A stretch of DNA of 36,828 nucleotides, taken from contig CAJUFC010000194.1 in assembly GCA_910585565.1 (NCBI GenBank), forward strand, positions 1-36,828. The letters are read 5' to 3'. The stretch's first letter is position 1, and every line of letters starts with the position of its first letter. The DNA is from an uncultured Eggerthellaceae bacterium (GTDB lineage Bacteria; Actinomycetota; Coriobacteriia; Coriobacteriales; Eggerthellaceae). Position numbers and translations under genes: made by a program. A model generated the notes under the pieces. The model was not told the origin of the DNA and made no database searches. It worked only from the letters and a program-made list of their open reading frames with translations. Positions 23,885 to 30,991 of the stretch are shown piece by piece.

Positions 23885-23927
23885 GACGCGCTCGTGGGGC
23901 GACTCGATAGGGGCGCTGCCGAACGCG
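23885..23927. repeat. 43-bp dispersed repeat, copy 2 (between endoglucanase and DHA2 exporter)
   Basis: It differs from copy 1 (22262-22304) at two positions, A to G in the 28th base and C to T in the 33rd. Both copies stand in the same orientation upstream of a plus-strand gene, here about 170 bases before the exporter start. Confidence 0.9.
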
Positions 23928-24099
23928 GACAAGATGGGCGCGAAGACATGACAAGCAAGCAACGGCGCGGCGAATGCCTGGTATCAGACGGCGTCGCTGC
24001 TGGCTGGAGCAGGCTGGCGCGGTATGGTAGAAAGCGGTCATTTCTTCGTTGGGCGTCTCGCGTGCGTGGCGCCTCGGGGCACGGAAGCGCGGCGAGCAC

Positions 24100-25737
24100 A
24101 TGGCGACAGGACAGACACACGAAGCGACTGTGACAGCTCGGTCTCGGGCGGCAGTGCCGACCAGCGTGCGATCCAACGGTGCCGACACCGTCAAGGGTGC
24201 TGGCGCGGGCTCCCGCACGGCCAAGGGTGCAGGCGCCGCCAAGGGCGCCGAGCAGGGCGAGTGGAAGGTGATTGCCTTCCTGTTCGCCTGCAACCTCTTG
24301 GCTTCGTTCATGCAGTCCATCATGAACATCGCGCTCGACCAGGTGTCGACGGACTTTCACGTGCGCCTCGCCGAGGCGAATCTCGTCATCATCGTCTTTG
24401 CCATCGTGGCAGGCACGGTCATCACCACGGCTGCGTCGGTCATGAAGCGGTTCGGTCTACGCAAGGTGATGCTCTTCGGGCTCGTCACAGGCCTCGTGGG
24501 GTCGCTCCTCGGCTTTGCGGCCTGGTGCTTTCCGGTTTTGGTCATCGCACGCGTGATTCAGGCGCTGACGACGGGGCTGTACTTTCCGGTCATCAACGAG
24601 GCGCTGTTGTTGCTGTCGCCCAAAGGCAAGGCCGGCTTTCTGCTCTCGCTGAACAGCGGCGTCATCGGCATCGGGCTCGCCTTCGCGCCGCCGGTGGCAG
24701 GTCTTCTCATTACCTATGCGGGTTTGCGGGTGCTCTTTCTCGTGCCGGCCGTCTTGTCGGTGCTGCTCTTGGTGGCGGGCGTCTTCGTGATTCGCGACAT
24801 CGGCCCGCGCGAGGACCGGCCCATCGACGGGGCGAGCATCGTGCTGAGCTTCCTGGGCTTGGGCGCATTCATGACCGGCCTCAACGAGGTGGCGCACTTT
24901 GGCGTGCCGATGGTCTTTCTCATGCTCGGCGGCCTTGCGCTCATTGCCCTGTTCGTCTGGTGCCAGACGCGCATCCCACATCCGCTGCTCGATATGCGTC
25001 CCTTCAAGACCAAGGCGTTTTCGGCGGGCGAGGGTCTGGTCGTGCTTGCGTATATGGGCAGCGTCTATCTGAGTCTGCTTGTGCCAATCTATCTCGAGGG
25101 CGCCGCAGGATACTCGGCTTTCTTGGCTGGGTGCATCCTGACGGTTCCCATCCTGTGCTATGCGCTCGCCTGCTTCGCGAGCGGCAAGATGCTGGGCAAG
25201 CATGGCGTGTGGCCCTTGGTGCCGCTCGGCTTCGTCATCGTGCTCGTTGGCTTCGTCGTCATGATGGCGTCGCTGCCCATGGCGAGCGCCGTTGTCGTGG
25301 CCGTGTGCGCGGCCATCGTCTATGGCGGCATTGGCGTCTTGTACCCGGCGGTGAAAAGCGTCGATCTGGAGGTGCTGCCGCAGGAGCTTTCGTCCAACGG
25401 TTCGTCGATTCATTCGACGCTGGTGCAGGTGGCCGGGTGCATTTCCTCAGCGCTGTATGTGGGCATGGTGTCCGGCGACGTGCATGCCCAGATGGCTGCG
25501 GGGGCGTCGAAGGCGCATGCGTATGCTGCCGGCTTCGCCCACACGCTTCCCATCGAGATCGGATTTACCGTGGGTGCGATCGCGCTCTCCCTGATATATG
25601 TAAAATGGGTGCGGGCGTTTACGCTGTCTCATTCCGAGGAGAAGGCTGCCTCGCGCAAGGGCGAAGGCATGCGCGGGGACAAGGGCGAAGGCGGAAGCGT
25701 CGATGAGGACAATACCACAGGTGCGAAAAGGGGCTGA
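24100..25737 (+). CDS. MFS exporter, DHA2/EmrB-like (14 TM)
   Basis: A 545-residue protein. A variable soluble N-terminus rich in Ala, Gly and Lys (residues 1-55) precedes about 14 hydrophobic segments; the first reads VIAFLFACNLLASFMQSIMNIAL, in which the helix-1 motif D1 of DHA2 proteins is recognisable in altered form. Arg-containing ARVIQALTTGLYFPVINEALL matches the helix-4/5 region, and LNSGVIGIGLAFAPPVAGLL the motif C proline/glycine segment of antiporters (quoted in part). The C-terminal tail is charged. The ATG at 24100 has only a weak GGCGAG ribosome binding site; an upstream TTG at 24049 is less likely. An almost equally long open frame at 24024-25706 in another phase is a shadow. 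Drug or metabolite efflux is inferred from family. Confidence 0.88.
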   Translation: MATGQTHEATVTARSRAAVPTSVRSNGADTVKGAGAGSRTAKGAGAAKGAEQGEWKVIAFLFACNLLASFMQSIMNIALDQVSTDFHVRLAEANLVIIVFAIVAGTVITTAASVMKRFGLRKVMLFGLVTGLVGSLLGFAAWCFPVLVIARVIQALTTGLYFPVINEALLLLSPKGKAGFLLSLNSGVIGIGLAFAPPVAGLLITYAGLRVLFLVPAVLSVLLLVAGVFVIRDIGPREDRPIDGASIVLSFLGLGAFMTGLNEVAHFGVPMVFLMLGGLALIALFVWCQTRIPHPLLDMRPFKTKAFSAGEGLVVLAYMGSVYLSLLVPIYLEGAAGYSAFLAGCILTVPILCYALACFASGKMLGKHGVWPLVPLGFVIVLVGFVVMMASLPMASAVVVAVCAAIVYGGIGVLYPAVKSVDLEVLPQELSSNGSSIHSTLVQVAGCISSALYVGMVSGDVHAQMAAGASKAHAYAAGFAHTLPIEIGFTVGAIALSLIYVKWVRAFTLSHSEEKAASRKGEGMRGDKGEGGSVDEDNTTGAKRG

Positions 25738-25744
25738 AGGCATC

Positions 25745-26017
25745 GTGAATGCATGCGAGACAACGAGCACTGTTGGCGGGGCGACGTTCGAGGAGTTGCA
25801 GCGAGAGATGCAGTCCGACCTCTATTGGGTGCGGTTCTTTGCGCGGCCTTGTTGCCCGGCGCCCGATGCCGAGGGCGCAACAAAGATGCTCGCGCGCCTC
25901 AAGCGCGAAGTGGACGCTCGCGGCGACTTCTCTGATGTCGAGAAGGAGGCCCTTTGCGCCATCATCGACGAGCGAAATGCGTGGTACCCCACATCAGGGC
26001 TCTGCCGGCGGCAGTAG
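25745..26017 (+). CDS. Small hypothetical protein downstream of the DHA2 exporter
   Basis: I do not recognise this 90-residue protein. It is soluble, with a helical, charged core (EELQREMQSDLYWVRFF and MLARLKREVDARGDFSDVEKEAL) that looks like a small helical domain. The GTG at 25745 follows GAAGG by four bases, and the gene starts 8 bases after the exporter stop, so it is probably cotranscribed. An ATG at 25703 in the same frame would overlap the exporter by 35 bases and is less likely. Confidence 0.65.
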   Translation: MNACETTSTVGGATFEELQREMQSDLYWVRFFARPCCPAPDAEGATKMLARLKREVDARGDFSDVEKEALCAIIDERNAWYPTSGLCRRQ

Positions 26018-26227
26018 CGTCTGCGACTAACGCGAGTAATCGCATCTGACGCAAGCGGCTGTGCCGGGCGCGTGCCATTGTGCCGTATCCGAGCGGCTGT
26101 TTTCGGCGTCAGCGGCAAGCGCCGAGCATCACCATTACTGTTTAGTAAGAAACGCGCAAGGGGCAGGTAATGCGTGGGTGCCATCATGGTTGGCAGGAAA
26201 TCGGCGTCATCCGAAAGGAGCTCGATC

Positions 26228-26311
26228 ATGATGACCCTCGTTATTGGCATTGCCCTTCTCGGGCCCATCTGCATCGTTATGGCCGCCTGCGTCGCTGCTG
26301 CTTTCGTATAG
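26228..26311 (+). CDS. 27-residue putative membrane peptide
   Basis: A very short frame beginning ATG-ATG, with AAAGGAG exactly 8 nt upstream, encodes a peptide that is almost wholly hydrophobic (MMTLVIGIALL, then GPICIVMAACVAAAFV, then stop). It would form a single membrane helix with two cysteines. The strong ribosome binding site is the main reason to call it a gene. It lies between the small hypothetical gene and the MerR regulator, about 55 bases before the MerR promoter dyad. Its role is unknown; small helices of this kind often modulate a transporter. Confidence 0.55.
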   Translation: MMTLVIGIALLGPICIVMAACVAAAFV

Positions 26312-26363
26312 GAGCCGAGTCGGGCGCGCCTGGGGGCTGCCTTTTGCGTCTGCGCGTGCGGCC

Positions 26364-26394
26364 TTGACCTTGACGTTGCGTCAAGGTGGATACT
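26364..26394 (+). promoter_or_regulatory. MerR-type promoter with dyad operator
   Basis: TTGACC (26364-26369) and GATACT (26389-26394) are 19 bases apart, the over-long spacing typical of MerR-family promoters. The spacer is filled by a perfect dyad, ACCTTGACG-TTG-CGTCAAGGT (26367-26387). The layout predicts autoregulation of the MerR/TipAS gene just downstream, with activation by DNA distortion when the inducer binds. Confidence 0.85.
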
Positions 26395-26424
26395 GTGGAA
26401 CGCACGATGGGAAAGGGGTGCAGC

Positions 26425-27204
26425 ATGTCGTCAGCGAGGCCGCACGAGCAGATGCGATCGATTAAGGAGATGGCCACGCTGGCTGGCGTGAGCGCACGCA
26501 CCTTGCGGTATTACGAGTCGCTGGGACTGATATGTCCGGCGCGTACCGAGAGCGGTTATCGCCTGTATGGGGAAAGCGACGCAAAGGCGATTGCCCGCAT
26601 TTTGGCAATGCGGTCGTGCGGGCTGCCGCTGGAAGCCATTAGACGACTGCATGATGCGGCCGAGGACGACCTGCTTGCGACCCTGAGAAGCCATCTTGCC
26701 GTGCTGGGCGAACAGCACGCCTCGACTGAGGCAGCCATGAAGAAGACGCAGGCTGCCATATGCGCCTTAGAAAGGATGAACGACATGAACGCTCAGGATA
26801 GCTTCGAGGAGATGAAGCGACAAGGCATCGACCGGTTCGAGGAGACGTATGGCGTAGAGGCGCGAGCGCTCTACGGAGATGCGGACATTGACGCCTCCAA
26901 CGAGCGCATGATGGGCCTCACGCAGGACGAGTGGGAGGCGAAAGAGCTCTTGGAAGACGCGATACGGGTGCAGCTGCGCCTTGCGATGGCGACAAGGGAT
27001 GCGGCCAGCGAAGAGGCGCAGGAGCTTGCACGCATGCATCGCAAATGGATCACGATGCACTGGGGCCCTGACTACGAGCTCGAGACGTACAAAGCCCTCG
27101 TCCGCGGCTATGCCGCCGACCCGCGCTTCACGCGCTACTACGATTCCGCCGCCGGCGAAGGCGCCACCCAATTCCTCATCAACGCCATCGACGAGGCCTT
27201 CTAG
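26425..27204 (+). CDS. MerR-family regulator with TipAS-type ligand-binding domain
   Basis: A 259-residue regulator. The N-terminal MerR winged helix-turn-helix is clear (SIKEMATLAGVSARTLRYYESLGLI, residues 12-36, then SGYRLYGESD), followed by a coiled-coil dimerisation helix (about 75-125). The C-terminal part (about 140-255) is a helical TipAS domain (QDEWEAKELLEDAIR, HRKWITMHWGPDY, YAADPRFTRYYD), which in Streptomyces TipA binds thiopeptide antibiotics. AAAGGGG lies 7 nt before the ATG at 26425. Its own dyad promoter stands immediately upstream. The regulated partner may be the nearby exporter or the 27-residue peptide, but only autoregulation is supported by the sequence. Confidence 0.95.
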   Translation: MSSARPHEQMRSIKEMATLAGVSARTLRYYESLGLICPARTESGYRLYGESDAKAIARILAMRSCGLPLEAIRRLHDAAEDDLLATLRSHLAVLGEQHASTEAAMKKTQAAICALERMNDMNAQDSFEEMKRQGIDRFEETYGVEARALYGDADIDASNERMMGLTQDEWEAKELLEDAIRVQLRLAMATRDAASEEAQELARMHRKWITMHWGPDYELETYKALVRGYAADPRFTRYYDSAAGEGATQFLINAIDEAF

Positions 27205-27257
27205 CAGGGGAAATTAACGCCGGCGTAAAAGGAGCGGGAACGCCTCGCAAAGGAATG

Positions 27258-27306
27258 GAATTGGTTTCCAACTAAAATATAGTGTATCAAACGTAAATGG
27301 AATTGG
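27258..27306. repeat. CRISPR-repeat fragments (possible anti-repeat or array relic)
   Basis: Two pieces read as the reverse complement of the CRISPR repeat found at 32132-32296. GAATTGGTTTCCAAC (27258-27272) is identical to its 5' 15 bases. A 26-base piece (27281-27306) matches at 23 positions, including a perfect AGTGTATCAAACGTAA. They are separated by only 8 bases (TAAAATAT), not a normal spacer. This may be the anti-repeat of a tracrRNA gene or the remains of an inverted array. No tracrRNA tail structure could be confirmed. Confidence 0.75.
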
Positions 27307-27334
27307 CTTATGGTTCAGTTCGGAGATGTTGGAC

Positions 27335-27667
27335 TTATTTGGTCTGACTCTCGTTGGTTATGCCGGCAAAGATGTCTCTGCAAGACTGACTGTAGTCCGT
27401 ACGACCAGAAAGAAGCATCTTGCGTTCTAGGAAGCCCATCGATTCTGCGAATGCCTTCCGGTCTTTTCGGCGTGTGCTGCAGAAAACAAGAACGTAGTCG
27501 GTGTCGTCTCTGGCCATCTCCTTCTTGAATCGCACGGGAATCTTGCGATCGATGAATATTCGGTCGGCAAGAAATCTGTCGGTGTCGACGAATACAAATA
27601 CCGATCGCCATGGGAGGCGGCAGTCGATTTCGATGAAGTTGCATGTGCCGTATTCGTAATCAGTCAT
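27335..27667 (-). CDS. Hypothetical protein of 110 residues, overlapping the DNA glycosylase gene
   Basis: I do not recognise the family. The sequence is plausible for a compact alpha/beta protein: FIEIDCRLPWRSVFVFVDTD, DRIFIDRKIPVRFKKEM, TDYVLVFCSTRRKDRKAF (each quoted in part), with a patterned alternation of strands and charged helices. The ATG at 27667 overlaps the end of the upstream glycosylase gene by 8 bases, so translation is probably coupled. Base composition is lower in GC than the neighbours. It sits directly beside the CRISPR-repeat fragments. A competing frame at 27315-27644 looks like a shadow. Confidence 0.7.
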   Translation of the reverse strand: MTDYEYGTCNFIEIDCRLPWRSVFVFVDTDRFLADRIFIDRKIPVRFKKEMARDDTDYVLVFCSTRRKDRKAFAESMGFLERKMLLSGRTDYSQSCRDIFAGITNESQTK

Positions 27668-28352
27668 CAAGATTACCTGCTTTCTTCTTCGGAGCCGGGT
27701 CGGTGAGGCCTTCGATGACGCCGTGGGATACCTCCCAGAAGAAGAGGGAGGCAGTGCTGCCGTAGGGGCTGAGGCGTCGGTGGTATTTCGCGAAGAGCTG
27801 CGGGGTGATAGCTCGATGGCGATACACCATGCGCATGCCGCGCTGGATGGCAAGATCCCCGTAGCTCAGCACGTCAGGGCGTCCCAAGCAGAACAGCAAG
27901 ATCATCTCTGCCGTCCAGGTGCCGATGCCTTTGAGGCCAGATAATGCCGCTATGGCCTCGTCGTCGGGCATATGGGCTACCGCCTCGAGATCGAACTCAC
28001 CGCTGCTCACCCGTGTGGCAAAATCCTGGATGTAGGACACCTTGCGAAACGTCAGGCCACATGACTGGATGTCTTCAGGGGCAGCCGCGCTCAGCCTGCC
28101 TGCGTCAATCACGCCCCAGCGCTCCTGCATGCGTGTCCAGATGGTCTTTTGGGCCGCCGTGGATATCTGCTGGCCGACGATATAATGCACCACAGAACAG
28201 AAGAGGTCGTCATCCATGGGGCGCTGGATGTGGCCTCGCGCCTCGATGGCGTCGATGATGGGTGCAAGCTGCTTGTCGCGACGCTTGAGATACGCAAGCT
28301 CCTCGGTTCCGTACGGAACGCATCGCGCCTGCCGATCTGCTTGGATAACCAT
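27660..28352 (-). CDS. DNA-3-methyladenine glycosylase II (AlkA-type, HhH-GPD family)
   Basis: A 230-residue base-excision-repair glycosylase removing alkylated bases. The helix-hairpin-helix reads LSGLKGIGTWTAEMILLF (about 138-154) and is followed by GRPDVLSYGDLAIQRGM, in which Asp166 is the catalytic residue. DLFCSVVHYIVGQQIS (about 49-64) is the conserved helix before it. It lacks the N-terminal domain of E. coli AlkA, as in many short actinobacterial homologues. The start at 28352 has no close ribosome binding site (GAAAGG is 13 nt away). It is divergent from the ATPase operon. Confidence 0.93.
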   Translation of the reverse strand: MVIQADRQARCVPYGTEELAYLKRRDKQLAPIIDAIEARGHIQRPMDDDLFCSVVHYIVGQQISTAAQKTIWTRMQERWGVIDAGRLSAAAPEDIQSCGLTFRKVSYIQDFATRVSSGEFDLEAVAHMPDDEAIAALSGLKGIGTWTAEMILLFCLGRPDVLSYGDLAIQRGMRMVYRHRAITPQLFAKYHRRLSPYGSTASLFFWEVSHGVIEGLTDPAPKKKAGNLDD

Positions 28353-28410
28353 CAGGTTTCAGACACCTTTCGTGCGCATGCTGTCGCAAGGGGCCGCATG
28401 GCCCTTACAG

Positions 28411-28416
28411 TAGAAT
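28411..28416 (+). promoter_or_regulatory. Candidate -10 box for the leader ORF/ATPase operon
   Basis: TAGAAT at 28411-28416 matches the -10 consensus at five of six positions and lies about 25 bases before the ribosome binding site of the leader ORF. No -35 match was found at 16-18 bases; a GC stem (AAGGG-GCC-GCAT-GGC-CCTT, 28388-28406) occupies that place and could bind a regulator. Confidence 0.35.
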
Positions 28417-28451
28417 TGTAGCCATTACCAGACCGGGAAAGGAGGGCCGTC

Positions 28452-28559
28452 GTGAAGCAGCCGAGTTTCAGACGAAAGAAAGACGGTCGCAATCGCGACG
28501 AGGGCATGGTCAGGCCCTCTGGTCCGCACCGCAAGGACGCGAGATTGGCTCTCCCATGA
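28452..28559 (+). CDS. 35-residue basic leader ORF overlapping the P-type ATPase start
   Basis: A GTG start with GGAGG 6 nt upstream opens a frame of 35 residues beginning MKQPSFRRKKDGRNRDEG and ending LALP, very rich in Arg and Lys. Its stop overlaps the ATG of the ATPase as ATGA (28556-28559). The ATPase itself has no ribosome binding site in front of it, so its translation probably depends on ribosomes finishing this leader. This makes the short frame a likely genuine regulatory leader peptide. Confidence 0.7.
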   Translation: MKQPSFRRKKDGRNRDEGMVRPSGPHRKDARLALP

Positions 28560-30991
28560 CACGCCCCTCTGCTCCCATCCAGTTGCGCGGGCTCACTTCT
28601 GACGAGGTGGCAGCGCGAGCGGCAGCTGGCGACATCAACACCGACGCCGGCATAAAGACGCGCTCGATCGCAGACATCTTTCGCGACAACATCTGCACGC
28701 TCTTCAACTTCGTGAATGTCGTGCTGGCCGTGCTTGTGTTCGTCACCGGCTCGTACAAGAACATGCTCTTCATGATCGTCATCGTCGCCAACGTCGCCAT
28801 CGGCATCATTCAAGAGATTCGCTCCAAGCTCGTCACCGACCGGTTGGCCATCGTCGCCGCGTCGAAGGCGACCGTGCTGCGAGACGGCCAGCAACGAGAG
28901 ATTCCCATCGACCAGCTCGTCAAAGGCGACGTGATTCGCCTCTCTCGCGGCGACCAGGTGCCCTCGGATGCCAAGGTCCTCGACGGATCATGCAAGGTGG
29001 ATGAAAGCCTGCTCACCGGCGAAAGCAAGGCCATCTCCAAAGACGCAGGCGACCTCCTCATGAGCGGCTCGTTCCTGAATGCCGGCACCGTTTGGGCCGA
29101 GGTGGTCCATGTCGGTGCCGACAATTATGCATCCAAGATCACGGCTGAGGCCAAGCGCCACAAGGCCATCAATTCCGAGATCATGACGAGCCTGAACAGT
29201 ATCATCAAGTTCGTCAGCATCGCCATGCTGCCCATCGGGCTGCTGCTTTTCGCACACACCTATATCTCTGGCCATGTGGAGTTCAACTCCGCGCTGCTTA
29301 CCACGGTCTCAGCGCTCGTCGGCATGATTCCCGAAGGGCTCATCCTGCTGACCTCAACGGTGCTGGCGGTTGCCGTTGTCCGGCTCGCAGGGCGCAAGGT
29401 GCTCGTGCAGCAGCTCTACTGCATCGAGACGCTTGCCCGCGTGGACACGCTCTGCCTCGACAAGACCGGCACCATCACGTCCGGCCGCATGAAGGTGACG
29501 TCCATTCAGGGCATCACCGATAATGACGAGGCGCACGCTGCAAGCGCCGCGCGCGCCATCGCGCTTGCTGATGCGGACCCCAATGACACGGCCGAGGCCA
29601 TCCGCACGTATTTCAGCGACCGCGCATCCGGAGCCAAACCGGACGCATTGACCGCTGGTGACGACGTCAATGATGGCATCCGCTTCGTGCCGTTCTCCTC
29701 CGAGACGAAGCTCTCCGGCGTCGTGCTGGCTGACGGGCACGCATTCGCCATGGGGGCCGCGCAGTTCGTGCTGGCAAGCCACCCCGATACGCTCGAGCGC
29801 ATCCTCCCCGAGATCAACCGCCTGGCCCAGCGCTCGCGCGTGCTCTTGGTTGCCCAGGTCGACGGCTTCGACGCGACCGGGCACGCCCAAGGAGACGTTA
29901 CGCCCCTCGGCTTCATCCTCCTGGAAGACGAGGTCCGATCCACTGCCGCCGAGACAATCCGTTACTTCATCGAGCAAGGCGTGACGCTCAAGGTCATCAG
30001 TGGCGACGACCCGCACACCGTCTCGGGCATCGCGGAGCGCGTCGGCGTGCCGCACGCTGGCAAGTATGTGGACTGCTCGACGCTCCAGACTTCCCAGGAG
30101 CTGCAGCGCGCCATCGAGGAGTACAGCGTGTTTGGACGCGTCACTCCCGAGCAGAAAAAGGAATTCGTGACGGCGCTGCAACAGGACGGCCACATCGTTG
30201 CCATGACGGGCGACGGCGTGAACGATGTGCTGGCGCTGAAAGCGAGCGATTGCAGCATCGCTATGGCGTCTGGCAGCGACGCTGCGCGCAACGTCGCGCA
30301 GCTCGTGCTCGTGGACAATGACTTCGCCAGCATGCCGCACGTGGTGGCGGAGGGACGTCGGTCCATCAACAACCTGCAGCGCTCGGCATCGCTGTTCCTG
30401 GTCAAGACGCTCTTTTCCATCGTCTCGGCGCTGCTGTTCATCCTGTTGCCCTGGCAATATCCGTTCGTGCCCATACAGATGACGCTCATCAGCGCGTTCA
30501 CCATCGGCATTCCGTCGTTCGTGCTGGCGCTCGAGCCCAACCACGACCGCGTGCGCGGGCATTTTCTCGAAAACTGCGTCGTGCGGTCGATTCCCGGCGC
30601 CATCTGCGCCGTCGTGTCGGTAGTCGCCATCAGCATCGTCGGCGAGGTGGCGCTCGGCCTCAGCTATGCGCAGGCATCTACGCTCTGCGTCATGATGTTC
30701 GCATTCATCGGCGTCTTGTTGGTGATACGGCTGTCTATTCCTTATAACGCGATACGCGTCGGGCTTTTGGTCGTGGTCTTGGGTGGCCTTGTGCTTGGGT
30801 TCACGGTGCTGGCGCCCTTGTTCGACCTGGCGCCGCTCACACCCACCATGTGGGTCGTTGCGGGTATCGGTGCTGCGGCCAACCTGATCGCATTCCAGCT
30901 GCTGTATAACCTGCTTGGCAGGATGCACGAGCGCCGCCTGGCCGAAGCGACGCCGCGCACCAGCGCACAACCAGATGAAAGGCAACCATGA
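28556..30991 (+). CDS. P-type cation-transporting ATPase, CtpE-like
   Basis: An 811-residue P-type ATPase. The actuator motif TGES is at residues 154-157, the membrane motif GMIPEGLILLTS at 256-267, and the phosphorylation site DKTGT with Asp302. The MTGDGVNDVLALK hinge and the final six membrane helices are also present. The PEGL motif and lack of an N-terminal metal-binding domain fit the CtpE group, which in mycobacteria takes up calcium; another divalent cation is possible. The start codon overlaps the leader ORF and lacks its own ribosome binding site. The stop overlaps the next ATG (vsr) as ATGA at 30988-30991. Confidence 0.92.
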   Translation: MTRPSAPIQLRGLTSDEVAARAAAGDINTDAGIKTRSIADIFRDNICTLFNFVNVVLAVLVFVTGSYKNMLFMIVIVANVAIGIIQEIRSKLVTDRLAIVAASKATVLRDGQQREIPIDQLVKGDVIRLSRGDQVPSDAKVLDGSCKVDESLLTGESKAISKDAGDLLMSGSFLNAGTVWAEVVHVGADNYASKITAEAKRHKAINSEIMTSLNSIIKFVSIAMLPIGLLLFAHTYISGHVEFNSALLTTVSALVGMIPEGLILLTSTVLAVAVVRLAGRKVLVQQLYCIETLARVDTLCLDKTGTITSGRMKVTSIQGITDNDEAHAASAARAIALADADPNDTAEAIRTYFSDRASGAKPDALTAGDDVNDGIRFVPFSSETKLSGVVLADGHAFAMGAAQFVLASHPDTLERILPEINRLAQRSRVLLVAQVDGFDATGHAQGDVTPLGFILLEDEVRSTAAETIRYFIEQGVTLKVISGDDPHTVSGIAERVGVPHAGKYVDCSTLQTSQELQRAIEEYSVFGRVTPEQKKEFVTALQQDGHIVAMTGDGVNDVLALKASDCSIAMASGSDAARNVAQLVLVDNDFASMPHVVAEGRRSINNLQRSASLFLVKTLFSIVSALLFILLPWQYPFVPIQMTLISAFTIGIPSFVLALEPNHDRVRGHFLENCVVRSIPGAICAVVSVVAISIVGEVALGLSYAQASTLCVMMFAFIGVLLVIRLSIPYNAIRVGLLVVVLGGLVLGFTVLAPLFDLAPLTPTMWVVAGIGAAANLIAFQLLYNLLGRMHERRLAEATPRTSAQPDERQP

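Noticed and set aside
24024..25706. A 560-residue open frame overlapping the DHA2 exporter in another phase
   Set aside because: Its product is Arg/Gly/Ala-rich with no domain, while the other frame gives a clear 14-helix MFS protein; this is a high-GC shadow.
27315..27644. A 109-residue minus-strand frame competing with the 110-residue gene
   Set aside because: It lacks a ribosome binding site and its composition is Arg/His/Pro-heavy; the other frame has a coupled start and a protein-like pattern.
29354..30985. A 543-residue minus-strand frame under the P-type ATPase
   Set aside because: Low-complexity His/Arg/Asp-rich translation typical of antisense shadows in GC-rich genes.
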